From the NCBI RefSeq assembly GCF_900455735.1, contig NZ_UAUI01000011.1, positions 897,376 to 961,375 on the forward strand: a DNA stretch of 64,000 nt. Reading direction: 5' to 3'. This DNA comes from Rhodococcus wratislaviensis. Lineage in GTDB: Bacteria > Actinomycetota > Actinomycetes > Mycobacteriales > Mycobacteriaceae. How positions within the stretch are numbered: the stretch's first letter is position 1; every line of letters starts with the position of its first letter. This document shows positions 40,426 to 49,611 of the stretch, in pieces. Made by a program: the position numbers and the translations under genes. The notes under the pieces were generated by a model. It saw only the letters and a program-made list of their open reading frames with translations, did no database searches and was not told where the DNA came from.

Positions 40426-41876
40426 GAGCGCGGCACCATCTCGGTCGGGGCGTCGGCGATGGGTGCGGGGCCCTTCTTCTTCGGGACCGCCGGCTCACGC
40501 GCTGCGTCGGAGATCTTGATCAGGATCGCGAGGAGGAGATAGTTGGCGAGCAGCGACGACCCACCGTACGACATGAACGGCGTCGTCAGACCGGTGAGCG
40601 GGATCAGCTTGGTGACGCCGCCGACCACCACGAACACCTGCACCGCGATCGTGAACGACAGACCGGCCGCGAGGAGCTTGCCGAAGCTGTCCCGGACGGC
40701 CAGCGCGGTGCGCAGACCGCGGATGACGAGGATCAGGAACAGCATCAGGACGGCGGCGAGTCCGATGAGACCGAGCTCCTCGCCGATGGTGGCGACGATG
40801 AAGTCGGTCTTCGCGAACGGCACCTGAGCGGGTCGTCCGCTGCCGAGTCCCGTACCGGCGACACCACCGGTCGCGAGCCCGAACAGCGACTGCGAGATCT
40901 GGTAACCGGTGTTGTTGTAGTCGGCCAGCGGGTCGAGCCAGGTGCTGACCCGGACCCGGACGTGGCCGAACAGCTGGTAGGCGAAGAAGAAGCCGATTCC
41001 GAGCAGTCCGGCACCGATCAGCAGCCACCCGACGCGTTCGGTGGCGATGTAGAGCATCACCAGCACGGTGCTGAACAGCAGCAGCGACGTGCCGAGGTCC
41101 TTCTCCAGCACGAGCACACCCACCGACACCATCCACGCGACGAGGATGGGCCCGAGGTCGCGGGCGCGCGGGAGGTCGATGCCGAACACGTGCTTGCCTG
41201 CGGTCGTGAAGAGATCGCGCTTCGCGACCAGCACCGACGCGAAGAAGATGATCAGGAGGATCTTCGCGAACTCGCCGGGCTGAATGCTGAAGCCGGGGAG
41301 GCGGATCCAGATCTTCGCGCCGTTCACCTCGGAGAAGCTGGACGGCAGGATCGCCGGGATGGCGAGGAACACCAGTCCGGCGAGGCCCAGCGTGTAGCTG
41401 TAGCGGGCCAGGAGGCGGTAGTCCTTGAGCAGCACCAGCACGCCCACGAAACCGGCGATGGCCAGCGTCGTCCACAGCACCTGCTGGTTGGCGTCCGGCG
41501 ACGGGACGGGCAGCCCGAAGTAGGCGGCGGACTGTGCGTCGGCGAGGTCGAGTCGGTGGATCAACACCAGTCCGAGGCCGTTGAGCAGCGCGACGATCGG
41601 CAGGATCAGCGGGTCGGCGTACGGCGCGAACCGGCGCACCGCGAGATGCGCGATCAGAAACAGCGCCGAGTAGGCGGCGGCGTACTTGGCGAGGTCCCAG
41701 GTGATGCTCTGTTCCTGGCTGGCCTCGACCAGGACCAGCGAGATCGTCGTGATCAGGATCGCGAAACCGATCAGGATCAGCTCGGTGCCCCGGCGCGTCG
41801 ACTGGACGGGGGCTGGCGCGAACCCGCCGGGGGGACTGGGAAACTGAGCCCCCGGTGATGCACTTGCGACCGACAT
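40422..41876 (-). CDS. rodA: SEDS peptidoglycan polymerase RodA/FtsW
   Basis: This 484-residue, roughly ten-TM SEDS protein polymerises glycan strands from lipid II. It shows '[19 protein letters not shown]' (the conserved FQPSE-like motif) and the C-terminal '[20 protein letters not shown]'. The N-terminus is long and Pro-rich before the first TM. The ATG overlaps the pstP stop by 1 nt (TGATG) and the stop overlaps pbpA by 4 nt. Confidence 0.97.
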   Translation of the reverse strand: MSVASASPGAQFPSPPGGFAPAPVQSTRRGTELILIGFAILITTISLVLVEASQEQSITWDLAKYAAAYSALFLIAHLAVRRFAPYADPLILPIVALLNGLGLVLIHRLDLADAQSAAYFGLPVPSPDANQQVLWTTLAIAGFVGVLVLLKDYRLLARYSYTLGLAGLVFLAIPAILPSSFSEVNGAKIWIRLPGFSIQPGEFAKILLIIFFASVLVAKRDLFTTAGKHVFGIDLPRARDLGPILVAWMVSVGVLVLEKDLGTSLLLFSTVLVMLYIATERVGWLLIGAGLLGIGFFFAYQLFGHVRVRVSTWLDPLADYNNTGYQISQSLFGLATGGVAGTGLGSGRPAQVPFAKTDFIVATIGEELGLIGLAAVLMLFLILVIRGLRTALAVRDSFGKLLAAGLSFTIAVQVFVVVGGVTKLIPLTGLTTPFMSYGGSSLLANYLLLAILIKISDAAREPAVPKKKGPAPIADAPTEMVPRS

Positions 41877-43345
41877 CAGCTAGCCGTCCTGCAGTTCTGA
41901 CCGGGAACCTGGGTCACGGTCGGCGCCGGGGTGGCGGTCGGAGTCGGGGGTGTGGTCGGCGCCGGAACCGGCGGTACCTCGGCCGGGGGCACAGGTGCAG
42001 GCGCGGGCGGCGGCGTGGTCTCCGGGACGGGGGCCGGGGTCGGAGCCGGGGTGGTCGTCGTGGTGGTGGACGACTCCGACTCGCAGACCGGAAGCAGATC
42101 GTTCTGGGCGAGGCGCGTCATCTGGTTGCGGACGTCGTCGAGCTTGCCCGAGGGGAGCCCGGCACGTACCTGCTCGCGGGCCGACGGCTGGAGGTCGTCG
42201 ACCTCGAGGATGGTGCACCCGTTCGGTGACTCGGTCGGCGACATCAACGTCAGGTCGCCGGCATCGCTGACACAGCCGACGAGATTCGCTTCCTGCAGGG
42301 AGTAACCCAGCACCGAACCGGGAACTCCGCGCAGCACGGTGACGCGTTCGCCGTCGGCGCCGACGTAGTAGTTGTTCCGGACCAGAGCCCGCCCCACGAA
42401 GGCAGCGACGGCGACCACGACGATCAGACCGAGCGCGAGCGCAGCCCACCACATGCGGTGACGCTTCTTCTTCGTCGGCGGTTCCTCGACCTGCGGGACG
42501 ACCCGCTTCGGGGTGGCCCGCGGCGGACGCATCGCGGCGGCGCGCCCCGCAGCCGTGTTGGGCGGCGGTGTGTCCTCTTCGTCGTCGGCGGAGGCGGCAC
42601 CGGCGACGATGGGGTGGCTCTGCCCGTAGTCGAGGTCGATGACGTCCGCGACGACGACCGTCACGTTGTCCGGGCCGCCGCTGCGCAGGGCGAGTTCGAT
42701 CAACCGGTCGGCGCACTCGTCCTGCGAGCCCTCACGCATCGTGTTCTCGATGGTCTCGTCGCTGACCACGTCCGACAGTCCGTCGGAGCACAGCAGATAG
42801 CGGTCGCCTGCGCGCGCCTCGCGAACCGTCAGCGTCGGCTCGATCTCGTTGCCGGTGAGGGCGCGCATGATGAGCGACCGCTGCGGGTGGGTGTGCGCCT
42901 GCTCGGCGGTGATTCGCCCCTCGTCGACGAGGGACTGCACGAACGTGTCGTCCCGGGTGATCTGTGCGAGGGAATCGTCGCGGAGCAGGTAGGCGCGGGA
43001 GTCACCGATGTGGACCAGCCCGAGCTTGTTGCCGGAGAACAGGATTGCGGTGAGCGTGGTGCCCATGCCGTCGAGTTCGGGGTCCTCCTCGACGTGGTCG
43101 GCGATGGAGTCGTTGCCCTCCCGGGTGGCGGCCTCGAGCTTGCCGAGCAGATCTTCGCCGGGCTCGTCGTCGTCGAGATGCGCGAGGGCCGCGATCATCA
43201 ACTGCGACGCGACCTCACCGGCCGCGTGACCGCCCATGCCGTCCGCGAGCGCCAGCAGGCGGGCACCGGCATACACGGAATCTTCGTTGTTGGAACGGAC
43301 AAGGCCACGGTCGCTGCGGGCGGCATAGCGGAGTACGAGGGTCAC
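41876..43345 (-). CDS. pstP: PP2C-type Ser/Thr phosphatase PstP
   Basis: This 489-residue metal-dependent phosphatase reverses PknA/PknB phosphorylation. The PP2C domain occupies about 1-240 with metal-binding '[11 protein letters not shown]', '[14 protein letters not shown]', '[14 protein letters not shown]' and '[10 protein letters not shown]', ending '[14 protein letters not shown]'. A TM follows ('[20 protein letters not shown]'). The external domain ends in a Pro/Thr-rich tail with two Cys segments. GTG 43345 overlaps the fhaB stop by 4 nt and is preferred over the far upstream ORF start, which lies inside fhaB. Confidence 0.97.
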   Translation of the reverse strand: MTLVLRYAARSDRGLVRSNNEDSVYAGARLLALADGMGGHAAGEVASQLMIAALAHLDDDEPGEDLLGKLEAATREGNDSIADHVEEDPELDGMGTTLTAILFSGNKLGLVHIGDSRAYLLRDDSLAQITRDDTFVQSLVDEGRITAEQAHTHPQRSLIMRALTGNEIEPTLTVREARAGDRYLLCSDGLSDVVSDETIENTMREGSQDECADRLIELALRSGGPDNVTVVVADVIDLDYGQSHPIVAGAASADDEEDTPPPNTAAGRAAAMRPPRATPKRVVPQVEEPPTKKKRHRMWWAALALGLIVVVAVAAFVGRALVRNNYYVGADGERVTVLRGVPGSVLGYSLQEANLVGCVSDAGDLTLMSPTESPNGCTILEVDDLQPSAREQVRAGLPSGKLDDVRNQMTRLAQNDLLPVCESESSTTTTTTPAPTPAPVPETTPPPAPAPVPPAEVPPVPAPTTPPTPTATPAPTVTQVPGQNCRTAS

Positions 43346-43806
43346 GGGCGCAACTCGATTACCGTTTTGCCGACCCGTACGGGGGTACCGAGCGGCACGC
43401 GGACAGATGTGGTGACCTTGGCGCGATCCAGGTACGTGCCGTTGGTCGAGCCGAGGTCTTCGACGTACCAGTCGGCGCCTCGCGGGGAGAGCCGAGCGTG
43501 GCGGGTGGAGGCGTAGTCGTCGGTGAGAACGAGGGTGGAGTCGTCGGCCCGTCCGATGAGGACGGGCTGGGTGCCGAGAGTGATGCGCGTGCCGGCGAGG
43601 CCGCCCTGCGTCACCACCAGATACTTGGCCGTCTTGGTCTTCCCCAGCGACGGCAGCACGTTGCCGCTGCGCGAATACCGGGGCGGCACACGGACGCCGG
43701 ATCCCGCGTAGATGTCGCCGCGCAACGCCCGCAGAACGGTCCACACGAAAAGCCACAGCAGAAGCAGGAAACCTGCTCGTGTGAGTTGCAGAATCAAACC
43801 TTGCAC
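43342..43806 (-). CDS. fhaB: FHA-domain protein FhaB (FipA)
   Basis: This 154-residue protein has an N-terminal TM ('LTRAGFLLLLWLFVWTVLRA') and a C-terminal FHA domain (about 78-150) with 'VLIGRADDSTLVLTDDYAST', 'RHARL' and 'EDLGSTNGTYLDR', which binds phospho-Thr. It is the FhaB/FipA homologue that reads PknA/PknB signalling and interacts with FtsZ/FtsQ in mycobacteria. It is the first gene of the leftward operon; its promoter lies in the 256-bp gap to fhaA. Confidence 0.95.
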   Translation of the reverse strand: MQGLILQLTRAGFLLLLWLFVWTVLRALRGDIYAGSGVRVPPRYSRSGNVLPSLGKTKTAKYLVVTQGGLAGTRITLGTQPVLIGRADDSTLVLTDDYASTRHARLSPRGADWYVEDLGSTNGTYLDRAKVTTSVRVPLGTPVRVGKTVIELRP

Positions 43807-44062
43807 GGCAGTCCACCTCCTTCTGTGGCGGGAACGTTCGAGGTTCCAGCGTCTTTTTCTGGCAGCATCATATGGGCAACCCGCACCCTGGGATCAGGAT
43901 ACGGACAGCCCACAACGATACGGAGTCCCCACCGTGTTACGTCCGACACGGGCTCCGACGCGATGTCGGTCGAGTATCGAAGCCGTCTCGGTTGGGTCTC
44001 GGTGAGGCAGTTCGGGGTCGGGTATCGGCGGAATCTACTCGGAGTCCTAACTCGGTGGTGCC

Positions 44063-45364
44063 TCAGAGGATTCGGACCAGGATCTCCGAATGACCCGCCC
44101 GGATGATGTCTCCGTCGGCCAGCTGCCAGTCCTGCACGGGGGCACCGTTGACGGTGGTTCCGTTGGTGGAGCCGAGGTCGGACAGCATCGCGACCTGTCC
44201 GTCCCAGCGAATGTCGATGTGGCGGCGCGACACACCGGTGTCGGGCAGGCGGAACTGTGCCTCCTGGCCGCGGCCGATGATGTTGTTGCCCTCACGCAAC
44301 TGGAAGTGGCGTCCGCTGCCGTCTTCGAGCTGCAGCGTCGCCGTGAACGTGTGACCGTCGGGTGCGTAGGCCTGCTGCCCGTAACCGCCCTGGTCGTAGT
44401 CGGCGTAGCCCTGCTGGTCGTATGCCTGCTGGTCGTAACCGCCCTGCTGGTAACCGCCGCGGTCGTAACCCTGGTCGTAGCCCTGCGGCTGCTGGTATCC
44501 CGCGTCGGCGTAGGAACCGTCCGGGTAGCGCGCGGGAGCCGCCTGCTGGTCGTAACCGCCCTGGTAGTCCTGCTGGTAGCCGCCCTGCTGGTAGTCGTAG
44601 CCGGCGTCCGCGGGCTGCTCGTAGCCGGGAGCCTGCGCGCCCTGGTCGTACGCCTGGCCGTACGCGGCATCCTGGGGGTATCCGCCGCGCTGGTCGTCGG
44701 GGTACTGCTGCTGGTCGTAGCCGCCCTGCTGGTAGCCGCCGCGGTCGTAACCGTTCTGGTAGCCCTGCGGGTACCGCTGGTCCTGACCCGCATGGGCATG
44801 ACCGTTGCGCGCGTACTGCGGGTCGGGATTGCGGTTGCCCGCTGGTTCGCGGCTGGGGTCGTAGCCTGAGTTCTGCGTCATGGGGCCAGCTCCTGGGTTC
44901 GACGTGACGGGTACAAACGGTGCCTGTGGTCGCGGTGCGGGACCGCGTGGCGGTTCGGGTCGCCCCGGCGTGGCCGCACCTGGGCGGCCGGCATCCGGAT
45001 CCACCGAACCCCGGGTGCGGAACTGCCCGGTGTGCAGTGAAGGCGACGGTTCGAACGCGACATGAATGGGACCATACGTCTGCCAGCCCTGGTCGCGAAT
45101 GAAGTCTTCGAGGTGTCGGGCGAAGGCCTTGACCGTCAAGTCTCTGTCGGCGGCAAGTTCTTCGTGGTCCGAGTTGTTGATGGCGATGACATAGCTGTTC
45201 GGCGCGAGCACGTGCCCACCGTCCAACTGCTGGATTCGGTCGGAGGCTTCCTGTTGAAGCGCGGCCTCCACCTCCTGTGGCACGACGCCGCCGCCGAAGA
45301 CCCGGGCGAACGCGTCACCCACGGCTCCCTGGAGCTTCCGCTCGAAACGTTGAACTATCCCCAT
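44063..45364 (-). CDS. fhaA: FHA-domain protein FhaA with Tyr/Gln/Gly-rich linker
   Basis: This 433-residue protein has an N-terminal DUF3662 domain (about 1-125: 'GIVQRFERKLQGAVGDAFAR'), a low-complexity linker of about 180 residues rich in GYDQQ/GGYQQ repeats, and a C-terminal FHA domain ('NIIGRGQEAQFRLPDTGVSR', 'RHIDIRWDGQ', 'SDLGSTNGTTVNGA'). In mycobacteria FhaA controls peptidoglycan synthesis through phospho-MviN. ATG 45364 follows GTGAGGAGG; the longer frame is not conserved. It lies outside the fhaB operon with its own promoter. Confidence 0.95.
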   Translation of the reverse strand: MGIVQRFERKLQGAVGDAFARVFGGGVVPQEVEAALQQEASDRIQQLDGGHVLAPNSYVIAINNSDHEELAADRDLTVKAFARHLEDFIRDQGWQTYGPIHVAFEPSPSLHTGQFRTRGSVDPDAGRPGAATPGRPEPPRGPAPRPQAPFVPVTSNPGAGPMTQNSGYDPSREPAGNRNPDPQYARNGHAHAGQDQRYPQGYQNGYDRGGYQQGGYDQQQYPDDQRGGYPQDAAYGQAYDQGAQAPGYEQPADAGYDYQQGGYQQDYQGGYDQQAAPARYPDGSYADAGYQQPQGYDQGYDRGGYQQGGYDQQAYDQQGYADYDQGGYGQQAYAPDGHTFTATLQLEDGSGRHFQLREGNNIIGRGQEAQFRLPDTGVSRRHIDIRWDGQVAMLSDLGSTNGTTVNGAPVQDWQLADGDIIRAGHSEILVRIL

Positions 45365-45619
45365 CGGAACCTCCTCACGGTGCCTGGCTGTCGGGTCTTC
45401 TGTCCTCGGTGCGCGGTGGCTGTGACGAGACATGTCCGTGTCGCGCCACTGCCGTGCGTGTATCCCACGGTACTGTCATTGCCTCGAGCCACGACGCGGG
45501 TCTACGCCATTGCATGATATCGGTCTTTGCCTGGACGGGTGTTTTTGTGGCCTTTTCGGGTCCTGACCTGTACGAATCGTAATTTCTGGCGACCTCGTGT
45601 TAATGTTTCCGGGTCGCTC

Positions 45620-45705
45620 GGGCGAGTGGCGGAATGGCAGACGCGCTGGCTTCAGGTGCCAGTGTCCTTCGGGACGTGGGGGTTCAAGTCCCCCTTCGCC
45701 CACCA
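45620..45705 (+). tRNA. tRNA-Leu (CAG)
   Basis: A class-II tRNA of 86 nt including an encoded CCA (45703-45705). Acceptor GGGCGAG pairs with TTCGCCC (one G-U). Anticodon stem CTGGC/GCCAG with loop TTCAGGT gives CAG. The variable arm is GTCCTTCGGGAC, and the T arm GGGGGTTCAAGTCCCCC is intact. Located after fhaA as in mycobacteria. Confidence 0.97.
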
Positions 45706-45733
45706 CCAGCGATTCTCCGGAATCGCGACATCG

Positions 45734-45762
45734 AGGCCACGAACTCCACGAGTTCGTGGCCT
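45734..45762 (+). terminator. tRNA-Leu terminator
   Basis: AGGCCACGAACT (45734-45745) pairs with AGTTCGTGGCCT (45751-45762): 12-bp stem, 5-nt loop, followed by TTGTGTTTCC. It lies 28 nt past the tRNA CCA. Confidence 0.8.
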
Positions 45763-45983
45763 TTGTGTTTCCCCCGAAAGAGCGGGGTGATGCATCCCCA
45801 CCCCAGGGTGGCTATCGGGCGCCCCGCCCCAGGCCGACGATGGAGTAGAAGCCTCGTCGCGAACCTCAAGCCCTTCCGGACCCGAACCCGTCCTCCCGGC
45901 GGTCCGTGACGAATGACTCGAGTGTGAACCTGCCGTCCGGCTTCTTCCGCTGGGTTTCTGCGAACGTCGAGAGTGGGTTGTGT

Positions 45984-46379
45984 ATGAGCATCAGCCAGGT
46001 CCGGGCCACCAGCTCGGCGAATGTCGGTGAGTATGTCGGTTCCGTCGCGACGACGGTGGGCGCCCTGTCGGTCGACTGGTGGTGCACCCCCGCGTTCGAC
46101 GCGGTCGTGACACTGTCCAGCGAGATTCCCTACTACCGCGGACGGAAGGCCGTTCTGGCCTGGAACCGCCACTTCGGGTGGTCGCTCGGAGTCCACGGAC
46201 TCACCCAGGGGAATGTGCTGGTGGTCGAGGGACTCGGATTGGGACCGGCACCGGACCCCGCGCACTGCTCGGATCGGGTCGCCGAGTTGCTCACCGAACT
46301 TGCCGACTGGGCGCCTCGTCCGGCGTCCGGACAGCCCGCCCCACGAATCGTGCACGGCCCCGGCGCACCCCGCGGGTGA
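45984..46379 (+). CDS. DUF6292-like small protein
   Basis: This 131-residue protein has a pattern resembling DUF6292 ('ANVGEYVGSVATTVGALSVD', 'SEIPYYRGRKAVLAWNRHFG', 'ELLTELADWAPRP'). Function is unknown. I chose ATG 45984 (MSISQVRATS) with GAGAG upstream; an in-frame GTG at 45906 would add 26 residues and cannot be excluded. No TM or signal peptide is seen, so it is probably cytoplasmic. Confidence 0.55.
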   Translation: MSISQVRATSSANVGEYVGSVATTVGALSVDWWCTPAFDAVVTLSSEIPYYRGRKAVLAWNRHFGWSLGVHGLTQGNVLVVEGLGLGPAPDPAHCSDRVAELLTELADWAPRPASGQPAPRIVHGPGAPRG

Positions 46380-46433
46380 CCCAGATATCGGGAACCCCTG
46401 CGTCCCCGCCGTCGACCGGCTTGGATATCGAGT

Positions 46434-47087
46434 ATGGACGGCAGGAGAGCCCCTGATCCGCTGCGTCTCGCGGCCGGCGTCGCCGCGACAGCCGGCGGTG
46501 CATTGCAGCGTGTGATCGGATTCGGCGTCGACACGGCGCGACTCCTCCCCGGAGTCGACCCGCTGCTGGTCACCCTCGAGGAACGCGGCACCCAGACACT
46601 CCGCAGCGCCGACGAACTCGCGGACCGGGTGCTGCACGCGGTGCTGCGGAGGGTCGTGCAGGTCGCTCTTCAGGAGGTGGACCTCACCGCGATCGTGCGG
46701 GATCACGTCGACCTGGACGTGGTCGCCGAGGGCATCGACATCCAGCGCATCATCGACCGGGTGGACGTGGACGCGATCGCCGCCCGGGTGAACATCCCGC
46801 TGATTCTCGATCGTGTGGATATCGACGCCGTCGCCGCCCGGGTCGACGTGGATGCGATCGTCGACCGTGTCGACGTGGATTCCGTCATCGGGCGTGTCGA
46901 CCTGGTGGTGCTCGCCGACACCGTGATCGAGGGCGTCGACCTGCCGCGCATCATCCGCGAGTCGACCGACTCGATGTCGAACGAGGCGGTCCGCGGGGTG
47001 CGGACCCAGGGCATGCAGGCCGACGACGCCGTCGCCGGTTTCGTGGGCAAGTTTTTCGGGCGCGGGCACGAACCGGGCGATGCATGA
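46434..47087 (+). CDS. Nonapeptide (VD-x-x-x-I-x-x-R) repeat protein
   Basis: This 217-residue protein has about ten tandem 9-residue units at residues 82-175 of the type VD(V/I/L)DAI(A/V)xR, for example 'VDVDAIAAR', 'VDIDAVAAR', 'VDVDAIVDR'. The regular Val/Ile and Asp positions suggest a solenoid or amphipathic rod. The N-terminal 45 residues are hydrophobic/Ala-rich. It overlaps the downstream RDD membrane protein by 4 nt, so it is probably tethered to or assembled with it. Function unknown. Confidence 0.8.
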   Translation: MDGRRAPDPLRLAAGVAATAGGALQRVIGFGVDTARLLPGVDPLLVTLEERGTQTLRSADELADRVLHAVLRRVVQVALQEVDLTAIVRDHVDLDVVAEGIDIQRIIDRVDVDAIAARVNIPLILDRVDIDAVAARVDVDAIVDRVDVDSVIGRVDLVVLADTVIEGVDLPRIIRESTDSMSNEAVRGVRTQGMQADDAVAGFVGKFFGRGHEPGDA

Positions 47088-47545
47088 GCACGCCGGCGCA
47101 TCGTGCGGCCGGGATCGTCACCCGGGGTCTGGCCACCGGCATCGACCTGGCGGTCGTCCTGGCCGTGATGGGCGGCATCTACGTGGGCGTGCTGTTCGTG
47201 CGGTTGCTGTTCTCACCACAGGAGTTCTCGTTCCCCGACGCCAATGCCGTGCTGTCGGTGACCATGTTCATCGTCCTGTCGGTGCTGTACCTGACGGCGT
47301 GCTGGGCGGTGAGCGGCCGCACCGTCGGCGCCGTGACGATGGGGTTGCGGGTGGTCAGCCGCAACGGTGAACTGATCGGCTGGCTGCGCGCCCTTCTCCG
47401 GGCGGTGCTGTGCGTGATGTTCGGGTTCGGACTGCTCTGGGCGGCTGTCGACAGCCGGCGCCGGTCCCTGCAGGACATTCTGCTGCGGACCGCCGTCGTC
47501 TACGACTGGGAGCCGGATCTGCATGCCGGCGAGCCGGAGATCTGA
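47084..47545 (+). CDS. RDD-family membrane protein
   Basis: This 153-residue membrane protein has three main TM segments ('IDLAVVLAVMGGIYVGVLFV', 'TMFIVLSVLYLTACWAV', 'ALLRAVLCVMFGFGLLWAAV') and RDD-like elements ('GIVTRGLATGIDLAVV' with the R..D pattern, 'GRTVGAVTMGLRVV', 'DSRRRSLQDILLRTAVVYDW'). RDD proteins have been implicated in Na+/H+ or small-molecule transport, but here the role is unknown. The ATG overlaps the repeat-protein stop by 4 nt. Confidence 0.85.
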   Translation: MSTPAHRAAGIVTRGLATGIDLAVVLAVMGGIYVGVLFVRLLFSPQEFSFPDANAVLSVTMFIVLSVLYLTACWAVSGRTVGAVTMGLRVVSRNGELIGWLRALLRAVLCVMFGFGLLWAAVDSRRRSLQDILLRTAVVYDWEPDLHAGEPEI

Positions 47546-47583
47546 CGCCGCGCCGAGTGTCGTAGCCTGCCTAGCATGGGGTC

Positions 47584-48267
47584 ATGTACACGGAGCGGCG
47601 GTCGGTGTTCCCCGGCGCTGTGGTGTGGCAGAAGACCGCGCCCGGGGGTGCGGCCGCCATCCTACCCGACGGCTGCATGGACCTCATCTGGATGAACGGT
47701 GACGTCGTCGTGGCCGGCCCCGACTCGCGGCCGTATCTCACCCGCAGCCGCGAGGGCGACCTCTACGTCGGATTGCGTTGTTCCCCAGGAACTCTTCCGG
47801 ATCTCCTGGGTACGCCGGCAGAGGAGCTGACCAATCTGCGGGTGCCACTCGCCGAGGTCCTGAGCGACCGCGCCACCACGGAGTTCCTCGGCAGGATCGC
47901 CGACGAGGCCGACCGCGGCAGGGCACTCGAGGAGTTCGCGCGGTCTCGGCGGCTTCTCGGGCCGCCACCGGACCGCAGGATCCCCGCGATCGTCCGACTT
48001 CTGGAGCAGCAGGCGTCCGTCCGTGAGGTCGCGGACCGGATCGGTGTCGGCGAACGGCAACTGCACCGCCTGTGCCGACGGCAATTCGGTTACGGGCCGA
48101 AGATGCTGGCCCGGATCCTTCGGTTGCAGTCGGCGCTGGGGCTGGCGGGTTCGTCCATTCCCGCAGCTCAGGCGGCCGGCATGGCCGGGTTCGCGGATCA
48201 GGCCCATCTGATCCGTGAGGCGCACGAGTTGACCGGCCGCACGTTCGGTCAGCTGGTTACGGCGTGA
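47584..48267 (+). CDS. AraC-family transcriptional regulator (DUF6597-like N-terminus)
   Basis: This 227-residue regulator has an N-terminal sensory part ('ILPDGCMDLIWMNGDVVVAG') like the DUF6597 class and an AraC HTH at the C-terminus ('ASVREVADRIGVGERQLHRL', 'AAQAAGMAGFADQAHLIREA', ending 'ELTGRTFGQLV'). It is tail-to-tail with the VOC protein gene, overlapping 11 nt, and may regulate it or its own promoter. The ligand is unknown. Confidence 0.87.
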   Translation: MYTERRSVFPGAVVWQKTAPGGAAAILPDGCMDLIWMNGDVVVAGPDSRPYLTRSREGDLYVGLRCSPGTLPDLLGTPAEELTNLRVPLAEVLSDRATTEFLGRIADEADRGRALEEFARSRRLLGPPPDRRIPAIVRLLEQQASVREVADRIGVGERQLHRLCRRQFGYGPKMLARILRLQSALGLAGSSIPAAQAAGMAGFADQAHLIREAHELTGRTFGQLVTA

Positions 48268-48652
48268 GCGCGGCGAACAGGTCGACGGGGTTGCCGTCGG
48301 GATCGTCGACGGTGGCGTAGCGCTGCCCCCACGGTGCGTCCCACGGCTTCTTCCGACCGTTGTAGCCGTCGCCCGTGATCTCGTCGAAGAGCGTGTCGAC
48401 GTCGGCGGCGGTTCCGCAATCGAAGGCGAGTGCGGTGCGATGCCCGCCGGTGGGTTCGGCCCAGTCGGGTGTGAACGAGCGGATGGTTTCGACCGTGTCC
48501 CACAGCAGGCGGATCCCACCGGGAAACTCGAATTCGACGTGCGGCGCCTGATCGGCGTCGGCGGGAATGTCGAGTCCGAGCCGCCGGTAGAACGCGAGCG
48601 AGGTGGGCAGGTCGTGGACGACCAGTTCGATGGCACTGAATGTTGCGGTCAT
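48257..48652 (-). CDS. VOC-family (glyoxalase/bleomycin resistance) protein
   Basis: This 131-residue VOC protein ('FSAIELVVHDLPTSLAFYRR', 'EFEFPGGIRLLWDTVETIR', 'YATVDDPDGNPVDLFAAL') has the paired beta-alpha-beta-beta-beta repeats. Such proteins bind metals or small electrophiles; the substrate cannot be given. ATG 48652 is chosen because the family begins near 'MTATFSAIELVVHD'; 27 extra codons upstream look non-native. It is divergent from the SRPBCC gene at 48764. Confidence 0.85.
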   Translation of the reverse strand: MTATFSAIELVVHDLPTSLAFYRRLGLDIPADADQAPHVEFEFPGGIRLLWDTVETIRSFTPDWAEPTGGHRTALAFDCGTAADVDTLFDEITGDGYNGRKKPWDAPWGQRYATVDDPDGNPVDLFAALTP

Positions 48653-48763
48653 ACCGAGAACGCTAACGACCTCAGACCGACCCGCATTGAAGGTTTCGGA
48701 CATCGAGCACCGGAGTCCGATTTCTTCAATCATCCGGGCGCTGCGGCAGGGATGCTGGGAGCC

Positions 48764-49159
48764 ATGACCACCGAATCAACCCATGTCAGTGTGTTCATCG
48801 CTCGGACCGCCGCCGACGTCTACTCCTACGCGAGCGACCCCGCCAACCTCCCCGCCTGGGCGGCGGGCCTGAGCACCAACATCACCCGGGACGGCGACCG
48901 CTGGCTCGCAGACTCCCCGATGGGGCAGGTCGCCGTGGCCTTCGCACCCGCCAACGACTACGGCGTCCTCGACCACGACGTCACCCTCCCCAGCGGCGAC
49001 ACCGTCTACAACCCCGTCCGCGTCATCCCCGACGGCGACCACAGCGAAGTCATCTTCACCATCCGGCGACGCGACGGCGTCACCGCCGAAGAATTCGCGC
49101 AGGACGCGGCAGCCGTCAACGCCGACCTGCAGCGGTTGAAGGGGTTGCTGGAGGGGTGA
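48764..49159 (+). CDS. SRPBCC-family (START-like) protein
   Basis: This 131-residue polyketide-cyclase/START-like protein has 'VSVFIARTAADVYSYASDPA', 'WAAGLSTNITRDGDRWLADS' and the C-terminal helix 'FAQDAAAVNADLQRLKGLLE'. It binds a hydrophobic ligand or acts as an isomerase/cyclase. ATG 48764 follows GGGAG; the longer frame is antisense to the VOC gene. It shares a 111-bp divergent promoter region with that gene. Confidence 0.82.
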   Translation: MTTESTHVSVFIARTAADVYSYASDPANLPAWAAGLSTNITRDGDRWLADSPMGQVAVAFAPANDYGVLDHDVTLPSGDTVYNPVRVIPDGDHSEVIFTIRRRDGVTAEEFAQDAAAVNADLQRLKGLLEG

Positions 49160-49184
49160 GGGTTGTCCGCGTGTCCGTCGCGTT

Positions 49185-49249
49185 TGCACACCGATTGGTC
49201 AAACGCGCATGCAATTGCGTGTGAAGCTGGCCAAAATGTGTGCGGATGT
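49185..49249. repeat. 65-bp imperfect direct repeat, copy 1
   Basis: This copy aligns without gaps to 49307-49371, about 50 of 65 positions identical. Both begin TGCACACCGATT and end GCGGATGT. The core TGCAATTGCG resembles half of a larger dyad, and the whole unit is an imperfect palindrome (the TGCACAC start faces GTGTGCGGATGT at the end). It is non-coding. Confidence 0.75.
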
Positions 49250-49306
49250 GGTGACTGCGCTCAGCTACTGCCGCTCGACGTCAGGGACGGCCTCCTGCCG
49301 CACATC

Positions 49307-49371
49307 TGCACACCGATTAGCCAAATGCACACGCAATTGCGGGTGCAAACAGCAAAACCGTGGGCGGATGT
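49307..49371. repeat. 65-bp imperfect direct repeat, copy 2
   Basis: This second copy of the repeat starts exactly 122 bp after copy 1. Its core TGCACACGCAATTGCGGGTGCA is a near-perfect 22-bp palindrome (one mismatched pair). Possibly an extragenic palindromic element or an operator. The rest of 49160-49611 (452 bp in all) contains no gene I can support. Confidence 0.75.
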
Positions 49372-49611
49372 CTCGAGCGGCATACGGTGTCTCTAGCGGA
49401 GCAGGAGCGAATCCTTGATGTTAATCATGCTGCCGACGTTGATGTTCAAGGTCCTGGCATATCTCCCGGCGGACGCAAGCAACTAAAACTTGCGCGAATG
49501 TGAGTGGCCTTGATGTGCCCCTCCGGTTGGAACGGTATTCCGCTATTCGTACCGAAGTGCGGCAGTGAGAATAGTCGCGATAAAACCGGAAGGATACTGG
49601 ACGTGCCCCGC

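Noticed and set aside
41931..42305. Plus-strand frame rich in Gly/Val over the pstP tail and similar Val-rich frame over the pknA tail.
   Set aside because: They are complements of Pro/Thr-rich coding repeats and carry no independent signals.
49476..49497. Short inverted repeat CGCAAG...CTTGCG as a terminator for the MinD-like gene.
   Set aside because: The 6-bp stem is weak, it lies over 100 nt past the stop codon and no U-tract follows in the minus direction.
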